DNA of 64,000 nt from Meandrina meandrites (Eukaryota; Cnidaria; Anthozoa; Scleractinia; Meandrinidae), in contig OY855908.1 in NCBI GenBank assembly GCA_963693305.1, forward strand, positions 36,260,305 through 36,324,304, in the 5' to 3' direction. The translations under genes were made by a program, and so were the position numbers. Each line of letters opens with the position of its first letter. Position 1 is the stretch's first letter. Below are positions 21,948-32,683 of the stretch, in pieces. A model generated the notes under the pieces. It searched no databases and was not told the DNA's origin. It saw only the letters and a list, made by a program, of their open reading frames with translations.

Positions 21948-22889
21948 ATGAATGGAACACAACTATCGATCTGCTTCAATCCCACAGCAGAAAAAATCGG
22001 AAAATCCTTCGCTTACTGCCTAATCCTTGCTGTTTCGCTGCTTGGAAATTCGTTCATCGGAATAATTGTCTATAGGACGCAAGCCATGAGAAAACCCATC
22101 AACTTCTTAATCGTAAACATGGCCATGTCCGATCTGCTGTGTGCAATTTTCCTGTTTCCACTAATTCTAACAGAGATGTACGTCGACTCCTGGCTGATCA
22201 GTGGTCCTCTTGGCCAGATCTTATGTACGTTGGCTTCTATCTTCTTACTGAGTGTCTCCGTCACTGTGTCTATTCAGAGCCTGGTTCTGATAGCAGTGGA
22301 TCGATTTGGAGCTGTGGTATTTCCCCTCCGTTCCCCACTCATCAGTTCAAAGCTGTGCGCCTTCTTCATTCTCGCCACTTGGATCGTCGCCATGGCTACC
22401 TGGTCCCCATATCTCCTCGCCTACAAACTTGTTGATCCAAGAGGGGTGGCGTGTAGACTGCAGTGGAAAATAATCTTTAGAGAGTACTCATCTTTTAAAA
22501 ATACCATGTTAGCAAAAATTGTTGTAATCGTTGTCACCCCTTTAGTGTTGATAGCCATACTTTACATTATCATATATTCAAAGCTCAAGTCACAGACGAT
22601 TCCAGGCGAGCAATCGGCCAACGCGAGACAGCAACGCGAGAAAAGGGAGCGAAATGTGCTGAGGATGGCCATTGCAATTGTGTTAAGCTTTGCAGTATGC
22701 TGGCTGCCCTACATTATCTTATTGATTCTGTTCCTCTTTGTATCGGACATATGGTCGTGTGGTTTCCAGTACTTCTGGTCTTTTGCCATAGTTTTGACTA
22801 ACGCAAATTGTGCTATAAACCCTTGCATCTGTTTTATTTTCAGTGGAAATTATCGGCAAGCACTAAAGAATCTTCTAAGATGCTTTTGA
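21948..22889 (+). CDS. Class A GPCR, array copy 5 (shortened N-terminus)
   Basis: Intact 313-residue receptor. The start at 21948 (MNGTQLSIC) corresponds to an internal Met of copies 6 and 7, because the first eight codons were destroyed by the CATACGAGAATT duplication just upstream. One N-glycosylation sequon remains. All core motifs are present: GNSFIG, MSDLL, DRF, CWLP, NPCIC. ECL2 is divergent: EYPGG is shortened to DPRG, and the near-invariant WNEVFGE reads WKIIFRE. LSFAVCWLP has Ser where the sisters have Gly. The pocket is distinct (CAIFLFPLILTEM; LASIFLLSVSVTV). Probably functional, but N-terminus and ECL2 both differ from the family. Confidence 0.9.
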   Translation: MNGTQLSICFNPTAEKIGKSFAYCLILAVSLLGNSFIGIIVYRTQAMRKPINFLIVNMAMSDLLCAIFLFPLILTEMYVDSWLISGPLGQILCTLASIFLLSVSVTVSIQSLVLIAVDRFGAVVFPLRSPLISSKLCAFFILATWIVAMATWSPYLLAYKLVDPRGVACRLQWKIIFREYSSFKNTMLAKIVVIVVTPLVLIAILYIIIYSKLKSQTIPGEQSANARQQREKRERNVLRMAIAIVLSFAVCWLPYIILLILFLFVSDIWSCGFQYFWSFAIVLTNANCAINPCICFIFSGNYRQALKNLLRCF

Positions 22890-23490
22890 TCAAGATATTA
22901 TTATGTAGTAAATATGTCAGAGACGCTTTTGCCGTTTAGGTTAAAACATTTACATTATCAGGTATAGATAGATTGTTTCGGTCCATCTAAACTTGTAAAT
23001 AGTTTTTATTTCAAAAGTGCTTTGTATTTGATTCGTTGTACTTAAAAGTAAACGGTTTTAACCTTTCATTGAACGGCGAGTTTACATGATCCTGTTAACT
23101 GTATTTATTTGTACTCTGTATTTGTAGAGCGGTTTCAACCGTTCAGATAACGCTGAGTTTACATAATCATACTAACTGTATTTATTTGTAGGCTGCATGT
23201 GTAGATTTCTTTAGTTTTTAGGTAGTTCAAATTTGTATTTGATTCAATGTACACTTGTATAGTCTGTAATCTTCTGGATCGTTCCTTGGACACTAGCTAT
23301 AAAATTGCTATGTAGTATTTTATTTGGTAAACTCCCTTTGCAATTTTCCTAAATAGCGAGACAGTAAAACTCGCAAAAGGTCAACAACATGCCCAGATCA
23401 CAAAAACCTTCTAAATAACTCCGTTTTTTGACGTGCTTGGTATGGGGAAGACATTTTCAAGGCAACAATACCAATTACCCATTTTTGTCA
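22890..23490 (+). repeat. 3' flanking module, copy 5
   Basis: Near-identical to 7760-8240, with an internal ~100-bp repeat of the GGTTTnAACC..TTTACAT..TGTATTTATTTGTA segment (23060-23200). No gene. Confidence 0.7.
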
Positions 23491-23954
23491 TAAAACTTTA
23501 CTTTCCAAGCCGTTCTGTGATTAAAGTAAGCCAAATCATTATCATTGTTTCAGTGCAACATGAATATATACGTAGTGGTCATTGCAGGCGAAAAAACAAA
23601 TGCAACAAACGTTATCATGAGGCTTTTTTGTGGCGGGAGGAATTACACTGATAATCTTTCTTTTCAGTGAAGTATATTCACAAATTCACTTTTGGGAAAT
23701 ATCAAGCAAAATAAAGTTGCATTTACATGAAAATATCTCAATTGGTATGCGGCCGCCGTGTCTAAAGCTGGGAAATTCAGCTTTTTTTTTTCTCATTCAT
23801 GCAGTGTTGATTTAAAAACAACATCTATTTTTTTCGTAGTAACATAAATCTGAAAAAAATTAATTCACAATTACCAGGGAACATAGGACAAGGTTTGGAC
23901 TCAGTTTTGGGAAATTAGCAGAGTTCAAAGGCATTATTAAATGACATTTGTAAA
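23491..23954. other. No gene seen
   Basis: AT-rich sequence between the 3' module and duplication E. I recognise nothing in it. Confidence 0.4.
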
Positions 23955-25370
23955 GTAAAGGAATAGGATAGTCTGTAGAAGCTCTAACGAAAACTCACTT
24001 AAAATTTCATTTTAAACACAGAAAAGGGTACCAATTCAAAAGCAAAACGTTTATTCAGTGAAATTTCACAATTGTTGATGGAGATTAAGAAAATTGCTTC
24101 AAATATATGATGCTGGTTATGAGTTAATTAAATCAAAATATTACCTTTCTATAAATCTATCTTCTGGTTATTGACTCGACTTCCTGCTTCAATGTCCTGG
24201 GATTTCGTAACACTAAGGGTGGTCATTTTCAGTCTAAACACACTAAGCGATATTGAACGACTAATTATAACCCTTTAAGATACGGCGATCACGCCCGTCA
24301 CATTTCACACGAGAGTCACCTTTTCCATTTTCAGTTTCATGATATTTTAACTCATTGGCGCGGAAGTAATTGACATGAAACAAAACTAGCGCAAAAAAAT
24401 GGAGCTCGGGTCATGCAATTTTCGCAAATTGCGGAAAGAAGAGTCCTGAAATAAATTAACATGCATGTCGCGGAAAATTATTTGAAGCAGGTGAAGTTAA
24501 ACTCATCATAAGAATCGAACTTGTTTCAAAGACATCACGAAAAATACGGCGCTCAGTTTTCTTCTCTTATTGTTCGACATCGCTGAATGCAGCCTTCATG
24601 ACTACAATGTTTATCCTGAAAAACGAATTATGCCCAAAGTGGAAAATTTGAATTAATTTATGAGATAAGATCAAATTGGAACATTTTGCGTAACTGATTA
24701 GAGGTGAAATTAATTGGTGGGGTAAATAGTAAAAGCTTTTAAAAAGAGCTTGTGAGCATACACGGATATTTTACGTGCTGCTTTGTCATCTGTTTCCGCA
24801 GGCTAGTAAAATATTAAAGGAGCACTGTCACGGGAATTTTTACGTTTTGGGGTGAAAATGTGCTAAAGAAGAAATGAAATGCTTTTTCACGTACGCAGGA
24901 GACTACCAGAAAGTCAAGAGAAGGATATCTATTGATTTTCTCAAAGAAAGACTTTTCCACAAAACAAATGAAAGATTTGAAAAAACGGCCTGATGTTTTC
25001 AAGTTGCAGACATTCGCATCCTGGCGGTCCGCAAGCCAAACACACTTAATTATAGTCTCGGAGAACTAGTTGGGTAGTTTTAAGCGAAACTGAACCAGTA
25101 TTTTTGGGTCTCCTGTGAATAGAATGTCATTTGGCTTTTTCGAGCTATCCTAAAAATTGGTGACATTGTTCCTTTAACGGATTTCTTGCAGGAAAAACAA
25201 TTGCAAATCAAACGTCACCTTGTTAAGCTTCTCCGGAGATCGTGATTGAAATTCGGTTCACTTAATGCGAAAGCCAGCTGTTTGCAAATTAAGGGTCTGA
25301 GAGTTAATTGTGTTCTGCCGGCATTTTCCTTTCATTAGAAACACGGGGAAAGGAGAGCATAATGTCTGCA
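23955..25370. repeat. Segmental duplication E, copy 2
   Basis: Collinear with 8605-9990. No gene. Confidence 0.85.
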
Positions 25371-25489
25371 GGATGAATGAACTGGCTTACCCTACGCTAT
25401 ACCAATTTAACCGATTAGAACCTGTTCAAAACACAACTTGTTACTTTCAAATTGTGGAACTGTACTATTATTAACAATCCACTCTTTCC

Positions 25490-25723
25490 GGCACTGAGTA
25501 CTTTTTCTGTCAAATTTGTAAGTTAATGCTTTAGCCTGCCGTTATATTTGATGATATTTTCCACACAGACAGACAGATATTAGTTTCCCTTTGTACATAA
25601 TCGCCAGCGACAGTAACAATCGGTTGAACATGTAAACTTTTGTCCACTTTCATTCCTGCAAAGTAAACAGAGAAGTGTCTTCTTAAGAAATTGAAATATC
25701 TTTGAAGACTGAATAAACGCTGA
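25490..25723 (+). promoter_or_regulatory. Proximal block D upstream of copy 6
   Basis: Conserved TTTGATGATATTTTCCACAC, CAATCGGTTGAACATG, TGCAAAGTAAACAGAGAAG and AAATATCTTTGAAGACTGAA up to the ATG. Module B is absent here, so this unit has block D but no N-terminal relic. Confidence 0.55.
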
Positions 25724-26692
25724 ATGTCCTTAAACTTCAACACAACGATGAATGAAACACAGCCATCGACTTGCTACAATCCCACAGCAGGAAAAATCGG
25801 AAAATCCTTCGCTTACTGCCTAATCCTTGCTGTATCGCTGCTTGGAAACATCTTCATCGGAATAATTGTCTTCAAGACGAAAACCATGAGAAAACCCATC
25901 AACTTTTTAATCGTAAACATGGCCATGTCCGATCTGCTGTATCCGATTTTTCTGTTGCCGCGTCTTCTAACAGAGCTGTACGTTGACTCCTGGCTGATCA
26001 GTGGTCCTCTTGGCCAGGCCTTATGTAAGTTGGTTGTTGTCTTCTTATATAATGTCTCCGTTACTGTATCCGTTCAGAGCCTGGTTCTGATAGCAGTGGA
26101 TCGATTTGGAGCTGTGGTATTTCCCCTCAGTTCCCCACTCATCACTTCAAGGCTGTGCTCCTTCTTTATTCTCGCCACTTGGATCATAGCGATGGCTGCC
26201 TGGTCCCCGAATCTCTTCGCCTACAAACTTGTGGAGTATCCGGGAGGGATGGCGTGTATACTTCAGTGGAATGAAGCCTTTGGAGGGTTCTCATCTTATG
26301 AAAATTACATGTTAGCAAAAATTATTGTATTCCTTTACACCCCTTTAGTGTTGATAGCCATACTTTACACTATCGTCTTTTATAAACTGAAGTTCCAGAC
26401 GATCCCAGGCGAGCAATCTGATAACGCAAGACAGCAACGCTTGAGAAGGGAACGAAATGTGCTGAAGATGGCCATTGCTATTGTATTAGGGTTTGCAGTA
26501 TGCTGGCTGCCCCACAGTATCGCGTGGATTTTGGTCCTCTTTGTATCAGACATATGGTCTTGTGGCTTCCAATACTTCTGGTTTGTTGCAGCCTTTATAC
26601 CTGTCACAAATTGTGCTATAAACCCATGCATATGTTTTATTTTCAGTAAGAATTATCGCCAAAATCTCAGGAATCTTCTTAGATGCGTTTGA
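25724..26692 (+). CDS. Class A GPCR, array copy 6
   Basis: Intact 322-residue receptor starting MSLNFNTTMNETQ (two sequons). Core motifs are present: GNIFIG, MSDLL, DRF, ATWII, YTPLV, CWLPHS, NPCIC. It ends LLRCV, so the last residue differs from the usual Phe. The TM2 end (YPIFLLPRLL) matches copies 1, 4 and 8, while the N-terminus matches copies 2 and 7. This mosaic suggests gene conversion between sub-families. FPLSSPL replaces FPLRSPL in ICL2, losing a conserved Arg. ICL3 has RLRRERN in place of REKRERN. Confidence 0.95.
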   Translation: MSLNFNTTMNETQPSTCYNPTAGKIGKSFAYCLILAVSLLGNIFIGIIVFKTKTMRKPINFLIVNMAMSDLLYPIFLLPRLLTELYVDSWLISGPLGQALCKLVVVFLYNVSVTVSVQSLVLIAVDRFGAVVFPLSSPLITSRLCSFFILATWIIAMAAWSPNLFAYKLVEYPGGMACILQWNEAFGGFSSYENYMLAKIIVFLYTPLVLIAILYTIVFYKLKFQTIPGEQSDNARQQRLRRERNVLKMAIAIVLGFAVCWLPHSIAWILVLFVSDIWSCGFQYFWFVAAFIPVTNCAINPCICFIFSKNYRQNLRNLLRCV

Positions 26693-27560
26693 ATACACCA
26701 GAAATAACCAGGCCACACCAAACACCAAGTAAAATTTGAGAAGTGATTCATAAAAATAATCAGCTAGAATTAAGTGTCCACTAGCATCGATACTATTGAG
26801 AAGTTAATTTTAAGATGCTAGTCGACCCACTCGCGAAATATGATTATGTACATTTCAAAGAGGGAAGTTCGTTTTCCGTTTCGGTTCAAAACATTTACAT
26901 CTGCAAATAAAGATAGGTCGCTTCACTCGAGCTAAACTTGTAAATAGTATTTACTTGAAAACTGCTTTTTGTTTGATTCGATGCACTTATAAAAAAGCTT
27001 TGTAAAACGGTTTTAACCGCTGTTTGGACACTGGGTTTACATAATCTTGTGAACTGTAGTTATTTTAACACTGCATATGCAGATGTCTTAAAATTTTAGG
27101 CAGTTTCAGTCGACACGAAACGTTTCAATATAATGATTTCAAAATGTTAGCTTATAAGCGGTTCAATGTACACTTGAAAAACTCTGCAGAATGAATTTGT
27201 TACTTGGAAAATAGCTATAAAAGCGCTTTTTAGTTATATTGTAAATAAACTTTATTTCAATTTTCTTTAGTAAGGAAACAAAAAACTCAAAAAAGGACAA
27301 CACAGAACATCTGATTCCTTTTGCACAGCCATTCTGTTAAACTTCCGACCCTTTTTCTTGAGTACATCTTTGGTGTCAGGAAAAAAATAAACGGCCTCTC
27401 TCTCCTCTTCCTTCCTCCACTCCACACTTTTTCGCTTTTGTCGCCATTGTTTTGACATACTTAACAATATCTGTAATCCGCAGGTGCATAAAACGATCTT
27501 ATTTTAAAACAAACAGCTATGTTTAGATCTGAGCCTGATTCTGAATATATGCTATGGTTC
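26693..27560 (+). repeat. 3' flank and tail module, copy 6
   Basis: No gene. Related to 34890-35360 plus 36904-37060. At 27138 it reads TTTCAAAATGTTAGCTTATAAG without interruption, which is the empty site for the element at 35367-36902. Confidence 0.75.
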
Positions 27561-28990
27561 GTATACTAAAAATCTCTTGCTTGTCTTTAAAGACTGACTT
27601 GCATATATATTCGAGAAAGCTGCCTGGTTTTGCTGTCAAATTTATTTACCGCGCCATTTGCTCATTCCGCTTTTTGTGAAATGTTGTGAAATTTTTACAG
27701 TGTTCATACAGGAATGAAGAACCAAATTATTTTCTTGAATTCCACCTTCTATAGTTTAAATCGTTGGGAAAATCTGACACTAGAGACGAAAACTTTACCG
27801 ATGCAGACGTCGAGGAATTTGTTAAACAGCACCTGAAAACGGGAACGGCAAGGAACGGTAGAGTAATCAACTTTGGATTACATGACCTTTGTCACGTTAA
27901 TGCAAAACTAATATTCAGAAACAAGAATTCTCAATGAACAGCACCAGGACAACGTATTTATGCTGCATTCTGTTGCCTATCTGAAAAGGAGATGGCGGAA
28001 TCTAGCTAACTGAACTGGATACGGAAGCATTAATAGCTTTACAAGTTTCGCAATATATTCACTCGAATTTCCGAAACTTGTACCTTTTGGAAGTTAATTA
28101 GCCTAGTCCGAATTCTTAATTAACTGTTACCTGTAGAAAACTAAAAGACTCGTGTGTATACTGAAAACTGAGTTAAGTCACTCGTGGGATGTATCACGGT
28201 ATGCTCCTCGATAACATCGCATATATAAGTAAAGGAGACAGTCTCATCAAGATTTAGTGCTACTTGAAAATCCAATGAATGTGTTGGTATTAATTGGAAA
28301 TCCACTATTAGCTGCCTGGCGTCGCTAAAGCGCACTGTACTGGTCACGAAAGTGATTTAAAACTGGTGTGGCTACGGACGGGTAGGAAGCAAGTAGTTTA
28401 AAACTTGAAAACGACAGGCGACGTTTCCAAGTATGACAGTGTTTCTTGGAAGAAAATCACTAAAAAAAACTGATTGTGGTTTATTCACATCCTAGAGTGT
28501 GAATTTATGCCTTTTTTGTTGTTTAAAAGTTATTTTGTTGATCAGTGAGGGCACCTTTATAATTCTAGCACAGATTACACAGAATGTTAGACGACCTCTC
28601 CTGATAATGCCCCTTCCGTGTAAAAAAGAACTCGAATATTTTCTATAAATCACCTTTCGTTATCTAGCGATCACGTTTTGTGCGTTTTCCTTTTCGATAC
28701 TTTGGAAATAAAACAGCAAAGTAAACTGGTGAGTAGCACTTGAAAGACTTGTAAAACTTAATTTGATCTTATTCGCGTTTCGTCCGACTATCGCAGACTT
28801 CATCATGGAGTGATCAATGACATGGAAAGTAATCAGGAATTGGCAGATTCAGCTTCCCTACGTAAATCGTTGGGCAAATGGGAAAAAAAGGAGCCAGCAA
28901 AAGCAGGTCAGTTTCACAAATGTAAATTTAGGAAACACTTTTAATCTTTTACTAAATGCAAACATCCCTGGCTCAGCTCTATTACTGGTT
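27561..28990. other. No gene seen
   Basis: AT-rich, with AATTAACTGTTACCT..GTGTGTATnCTGAAAACTGAGT (28120-28175) recurring at 37068-37125. No supported coding sequence. Confidence 0.45.
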
Positions 28991-29019
28991 TTATGATTCG
29001 CCTCTTTATGAGCTTAAAC

Positions 29020-30110
29020 AAGCGAATCGCTATTTCGTGAATGTGATGCCTGTACAAGAAGCCGGGTGTTACTAAAACTAATAACTGATCATAAACCCTT
29101 TCGGTCTGCCAGAATACTGTAACATAATTGCCGTATCTAAGGTCTCTTATGCTTTGGGCAAGCAACAATAAAGTTTATGCAGCGTAAACCAATTCCACAT
29201 GAAATACTAAGCTTTCCACTGACACTTTTAAATTGGTTTTGTACTGCAGGAAATGGAGTACTTTGCAGTCAATAAGCTTTCAGAAGAGCTGAGAAACACA
29301 GGTTTTTTTTTTTTTTTTTTTTTTTTTCAATTTTTATTTCACAGCTACAAAGGTTCCTTTTACAAATACACATATAAGTAAAAAGAAAAGAATACAAAAT
29401 GACAATGACGAGAAAAAAAACACACTGCGAATATTACTTTACATTTCGCAAAATGTTTCTTACCTACAAATACATACAAGACTATCAGCTAAAAACCTAC
29501 ATCTTACTAACACTAACACTGAGAAACACAGGTGCAGATAATTAACAAGATGAAAAGAAATTGCCTTCTGCTTTAGCCTGCTAAATTATTTGAAGCCCTT
29601 TTCAAAATAGGCAAATAGATAGGTCACCGTTTTAGCAATTAAGTGCGGTGGAACAGTATGCGAAAGCAACTACAATAAACTGATACATGAACGATGGATC
29701 AATTCTTTCTTCTGATCTGCAACATATTAAAGAAGTCAAGGTCGTGAATTATTTAGTTCGCATTTTCGCTTAATGCTCAGAAACAACTATTAAAGCTGTT
29801 TGTAGCACAACACAGCTGAACACTTTAAGTGAAGCTCTTTGACAACCTCTCAAAGACGCCGTGAATAATCACAGTCCAGAACGATACTCCTATTGAATCA
29901 GTACAAGTGAGATATCTCCAGTTATTGAAGCACAGATGGTCAAACCACCTTTAATTTCTCCGTAATTAAATGTTTCTTTTTCTTTTGACTAAAAAGCGAA
30001 GTCGCTTCTGAGAAGAGAACCTTCAATATTGGGCAATCTTCGAGGTGGTCGGTTTTTATAAAAGATACCTTGTTGGCCTGAAGATCACAAATTTTCCCCG
30101 CTTTCATTCT
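29020..30110. repeat. Upstream module F, copy 1
   Basis: No gene. Collinear with 31605-31712 plus 32684-33690 (AAACAAGCGAATCGCTATTT, GGAAATGGAGTACTTTG, CAAATAGATAGGTCACCGTT, TCTTCGAGGTGGTCGGT). The two copies carry different insertions: 29304-29518 here, and 31713-32683 in the other. Confidence 0.85.
29304..29518 (-). mobile_element. Poly(A)-tailed retroposed 3' fragment
   Basis: Flanked by a 15-bp duplication CTGAGAAACACAGGT (29289-29303 and 29519-29533). The sister at 32820 has the site once, uninterrupted. On the - strand the insert ends GAAATAAAAATTG followed by a long A-run, i.e. a polyadenylated 3' end. It is too short to say whether it comes from a LINE or a cellular mRNA. Confidence 0.85.
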
Positions 30111-30202
30111 CGCAAAGTAAACAGAGTAGCATCTTCTTCTTAGGAAAATTGTAAACATATCTTGCAAGACTGAAAAAACAGCTGAATAGGAGACAAACGA
30201 AA
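30088..30202 (+). promoter_or_regulatory. Proximal block D (3' half) upstream of copy 7
   Basis: AAATTTTCCCCGCTTTCATT, GCAAAGTAAACAGAGTAGC and ATCTTGCAAGACTGAAAAAA match the other D blocks. The 5' half is replaced by module F. Confidence 0.5.
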
Positions 30203-31165
30203 ATGTCCTTAAATTTCAACACAACGATGAATGAAACACAACCATCTAGCTGCTTCAATCCCACAGCAGAAAAAATCGGAAAAACCTTCGCTTACTGGCT
30301 AATCCTTGCTGTTTCGCTGCTTGGTAACTCGTTCATCGGAATAATTGTCTATAGGACGCAAGCCATGAGAAAACCCATCAACTTCTTAATCGCAAACATG
30401 GCCATGTCCGACCTTCTCTATCCAATTTTCGTGATCCCGCGGATTCTAACTGAGTTGTACGTCGACTCCTGGATGATCAGTGGTCCTCTTGGTCAGGCAT
30501 TATGTAAGATTATCTATTTCTTCAAAGAAACCTCTGTAGCTGTCTCCATTCAGAGCCTGGTTCTGATAGCAGTGGATCGATTTGGAGCTGTGATATTTCC
30601 CCTCCGCTCCCCACTCATCAGTTCAAAGCTGTGCCCCTTCTTCATTATCGCCACTTGGATAGTCGCGATGGCTTCCCGGTCCCCACTTCTTTTTGTCACC
30701 AAACTTGTTGAGTATCCAGAAAAGTTGGCGTGTACACTGCAGTGGAATGAAGTCTTTGGAGAGTCCTCATATTATCCTTTTACTTTAGCAACAACAGTTG
30801 TAATCTTTTATATCCCATTAGTGTTGATAGCCATACTCTACACTGTCGTCTATTCAAAACTCAAGTCACAGACGATTCCAGGCGAGCAATCGGCCAACGC
30901 GAGGCAGCAACGCGAGAAAAGGGAGCGAAATGTGCTGAAGATGGCCATTGCTATTGTGTTAGGCTTTGCAGTATGCTGGCTGCCCTACAGTATCGCGTTG
31001 ATCCCGCTCCTCTTTGTATCGGACATATGGTCGTGTGGCTTCCAGTACTTCTGGTCTGTTGCCGTATTTTTGGCTTACGCAAACTCTTCTATAAACCCTT
31101 GCATCTGTTTTATTTTCAGTGGAAATTATCAGGAAGCTCTAAAGAATCTTCTAAGATGCTTTTGA
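30203..31165 (+). CDS. Class A GPCR, array copy 7
   Basis: Intact 320-residue receptor starting MSLNFNTTMNETQPSSCF. It has GNSFIG, MSDLL, TM3 Cys, DRF (with FGAVIFP), ATWIVAMA, YIPLV in TM5, CWLPYS and NPCIC, and ends LLRCF. Distinctive pocket residues are TM3 IIYFFKETSVAV (a Lys-Glu pair found nowhere else in the array), TM4-ECL2 SRSPLLFVTKLVEYPEKLAC, and NSSINPCIC in place of NCAINPCIC in TM7. The start is shared with copies 2, 3 and 6. Confidence 0.95.
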   Translation: MSLNFNTTMNETQPSSCFNPTAEKIGKTFAYWLILAVSLLGNSFIGIIVYRTQAMRKPINFLIANMAMSDLLYPIFVIPRILTELYVDSWMISGPLGQALCKIIYFFKETSVAVSIQSLVLIAVDRFGAVIFPLRSPLISSKLCPFFIIATWIVAMASRSPLLFVTKLVEYPEKLACTLQWNEVFGESSYYPFTLATTVVIFYIPLVLIAILYTVVYSKLKSQTIPGEQSANARQQREKRERNVLKMAIAIVLGFAVCWLPYSIALIPLLFVSDIWSCGFQYFWSVAVFLAYANSSINPCICFIFSGNYQEALKNLLRCF

Positions 31166-31604
31166 TCAGGCCAGGAAAAATCAGGCCACAGCCAGTAGTC
31201 AAATTAGGGGGTGGCTCGTAAAAACAATCAACTGGCCATGGATAAATCGCCGGGATGAAGCAGAGACGCTTTTTGTTACATCTACAGTTATAGATAGGTT
31301 GTTTCGGTCCATCTAAACTTGTAAATAGTTTTTGTTTCAAAGTGCTTTGTATTGGATTCGTTGTACTAAAAAGAGACGGTTTTTAACTATATATCTTTGT
31401 ACACTGTATTTGTAGATTTTTTTAGGTAGTTTCAGAAACATTTCAGTAATAGTTATCTCAAAACGCAAGTTTCTATGTGATTCAATGTACGCTTGAAAAG
31501 TCTGTAGAACGGTTTCTAATCATCTGGATTGTTCTATGGACACGAGCTATAAAATTACCATGTAGTTATTTTGTAAACACCATTTGCAATTTTCTTTTAA
31601 ACAA
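31166..31604 (+). repeat. 3' flanking module, copy 7
   Basis: Shared with the flanks of copies 2 and 5 (CAATCAACTGG, TTGTTTCGGTCCATCTAAAC), joined directly to module F at about 31605. No gene. Confidence 0.65.
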
Positions 31605-31717
31605 GCGAATCGCTATTTCGTGAATATGATGCCTGCACAAGAAGCCGGGTGTTACCAGGATGCTGTAACATAATTGCCGTATCTAAGCTCTCTTATGTTT
31701 TGGGCAAGCAATAATTA

Positions 31718-31825
31718 ACAATTATTCTTTGAAATCGAGGTGAATAGCGGCAGAATATTTACCGAGCCGCGTAGCGGCGAGGTAAATATTCTGCCGCTAT
31801 TCACCGAGATTGAAAAGAATAATTG
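31718..31825. repeat. GA/GA hairpin H4, near-perfect
   Basis: The 25-nt arms 31739-31763 and 31781-31805 are exactly complementary. The only interruptions in the whole hairpin are tandem GA/GA: 31731-31732 with 31812-31813, 31737-31738 with 31806-31807, and 31764-31765 with 31779-31780. The apex is GA-GCCGC-GTA-GCGGC-GA. Ends are ACAATTATTC and its complement. Confidence 0.92.
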
Positions 31826-31827
31826 TT

Positions 31828-32683
31828 TTAGTATATACACACGAAGTGATCTCAAAACAGACAATCTAGGCATTTTCAAAAGGAAACCTATGAAAGGCAA
31901 TTTTATTGACGTCTAATTTGACGTCTCAATTCATGCGTGAAACACGTACAAAACTATTTACAGATTCTTTTAACATGGCAAATACACAATCTTCGATAAA
32001 ATCTTCGTCAAAATGGTCCTTTTACACAGTTTAAATCGGCAACTTTAATCGAAAGTCTGCTTGGAAATCGATAACTGATCAAACAAAGTTTTCGAAGTTA
32101 TCGAGAAAGACTAGTTGTTTGGCTCGTTGCGAAGGTGCCTGTCAATGGCGGCTCGAATTGAGGTGAGTGTTGCCTTGTTGTAATATGACCTGTCTTGTTT
32201 TCTTGCGTAGATATAAAACTTCAATTCTTCTTTTTCTATTTCCTCGATTTCGGTGAGAAATTCGTTCTGTCTTCTGTCAGGCAAACCAGTCTACAAAAAT
32301 ACTCGTAATGAGACAAATTGTAGTCGTGAAGATTAATTGCTGCCTATTTAGCGATAGGTCGAACTGATCACAGTAATTATCTCGATAAACAAACTGAAAA
32401 ACACTTGTTTGCAAAACATGACTTCTTCACTTATCTTTAAAAACTTTTAGGCCAGAGTTCGTTGCCTTCTTGGTGTTTTCTGGCTCGCTGTCGTCTTTTA
32501 TTTGCACTATTTTTGATTCCGAAGTGCTAGCGAAACGTGAGTTTACGCCGGCCATTTTGTTTCTGTTTTATGGGATAATGCATTATCCACTCGCTAGCGA
32601 GTGAATAATGCGGCATTAGGCCGAGATAGCGAACCAATCAGATTGCTGGAATAGCCAAGATCACTGAGTGTGTATATACTAAT
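31828..32683. mobile_element. Probable TIR element, ~0.86 kb
   Basis: TTAGTATATACACAC near 31827 faces GTGTGTATATACTAA near 32669-32683, followed inward by AGTGATCT and its complement. Module F copy 1 (29165-29175) lacks both H4 and this block, so 31713-32683 is inserted DNA. The target duplication may be TA. It contains a perfect 16-bp palindrome CACTCGCTAGCGAGTG near 32590. Confidence 0.6.

Noticed and set aside
31718..31825. H4 as a microRNA precursor or hammerhead-type ribozyme
   Set aside because: The hairpin is far more symmetric than a typical precursor, and no CTGATGA..GAAA core is present. The loop rule fits DNA rather than RNA.
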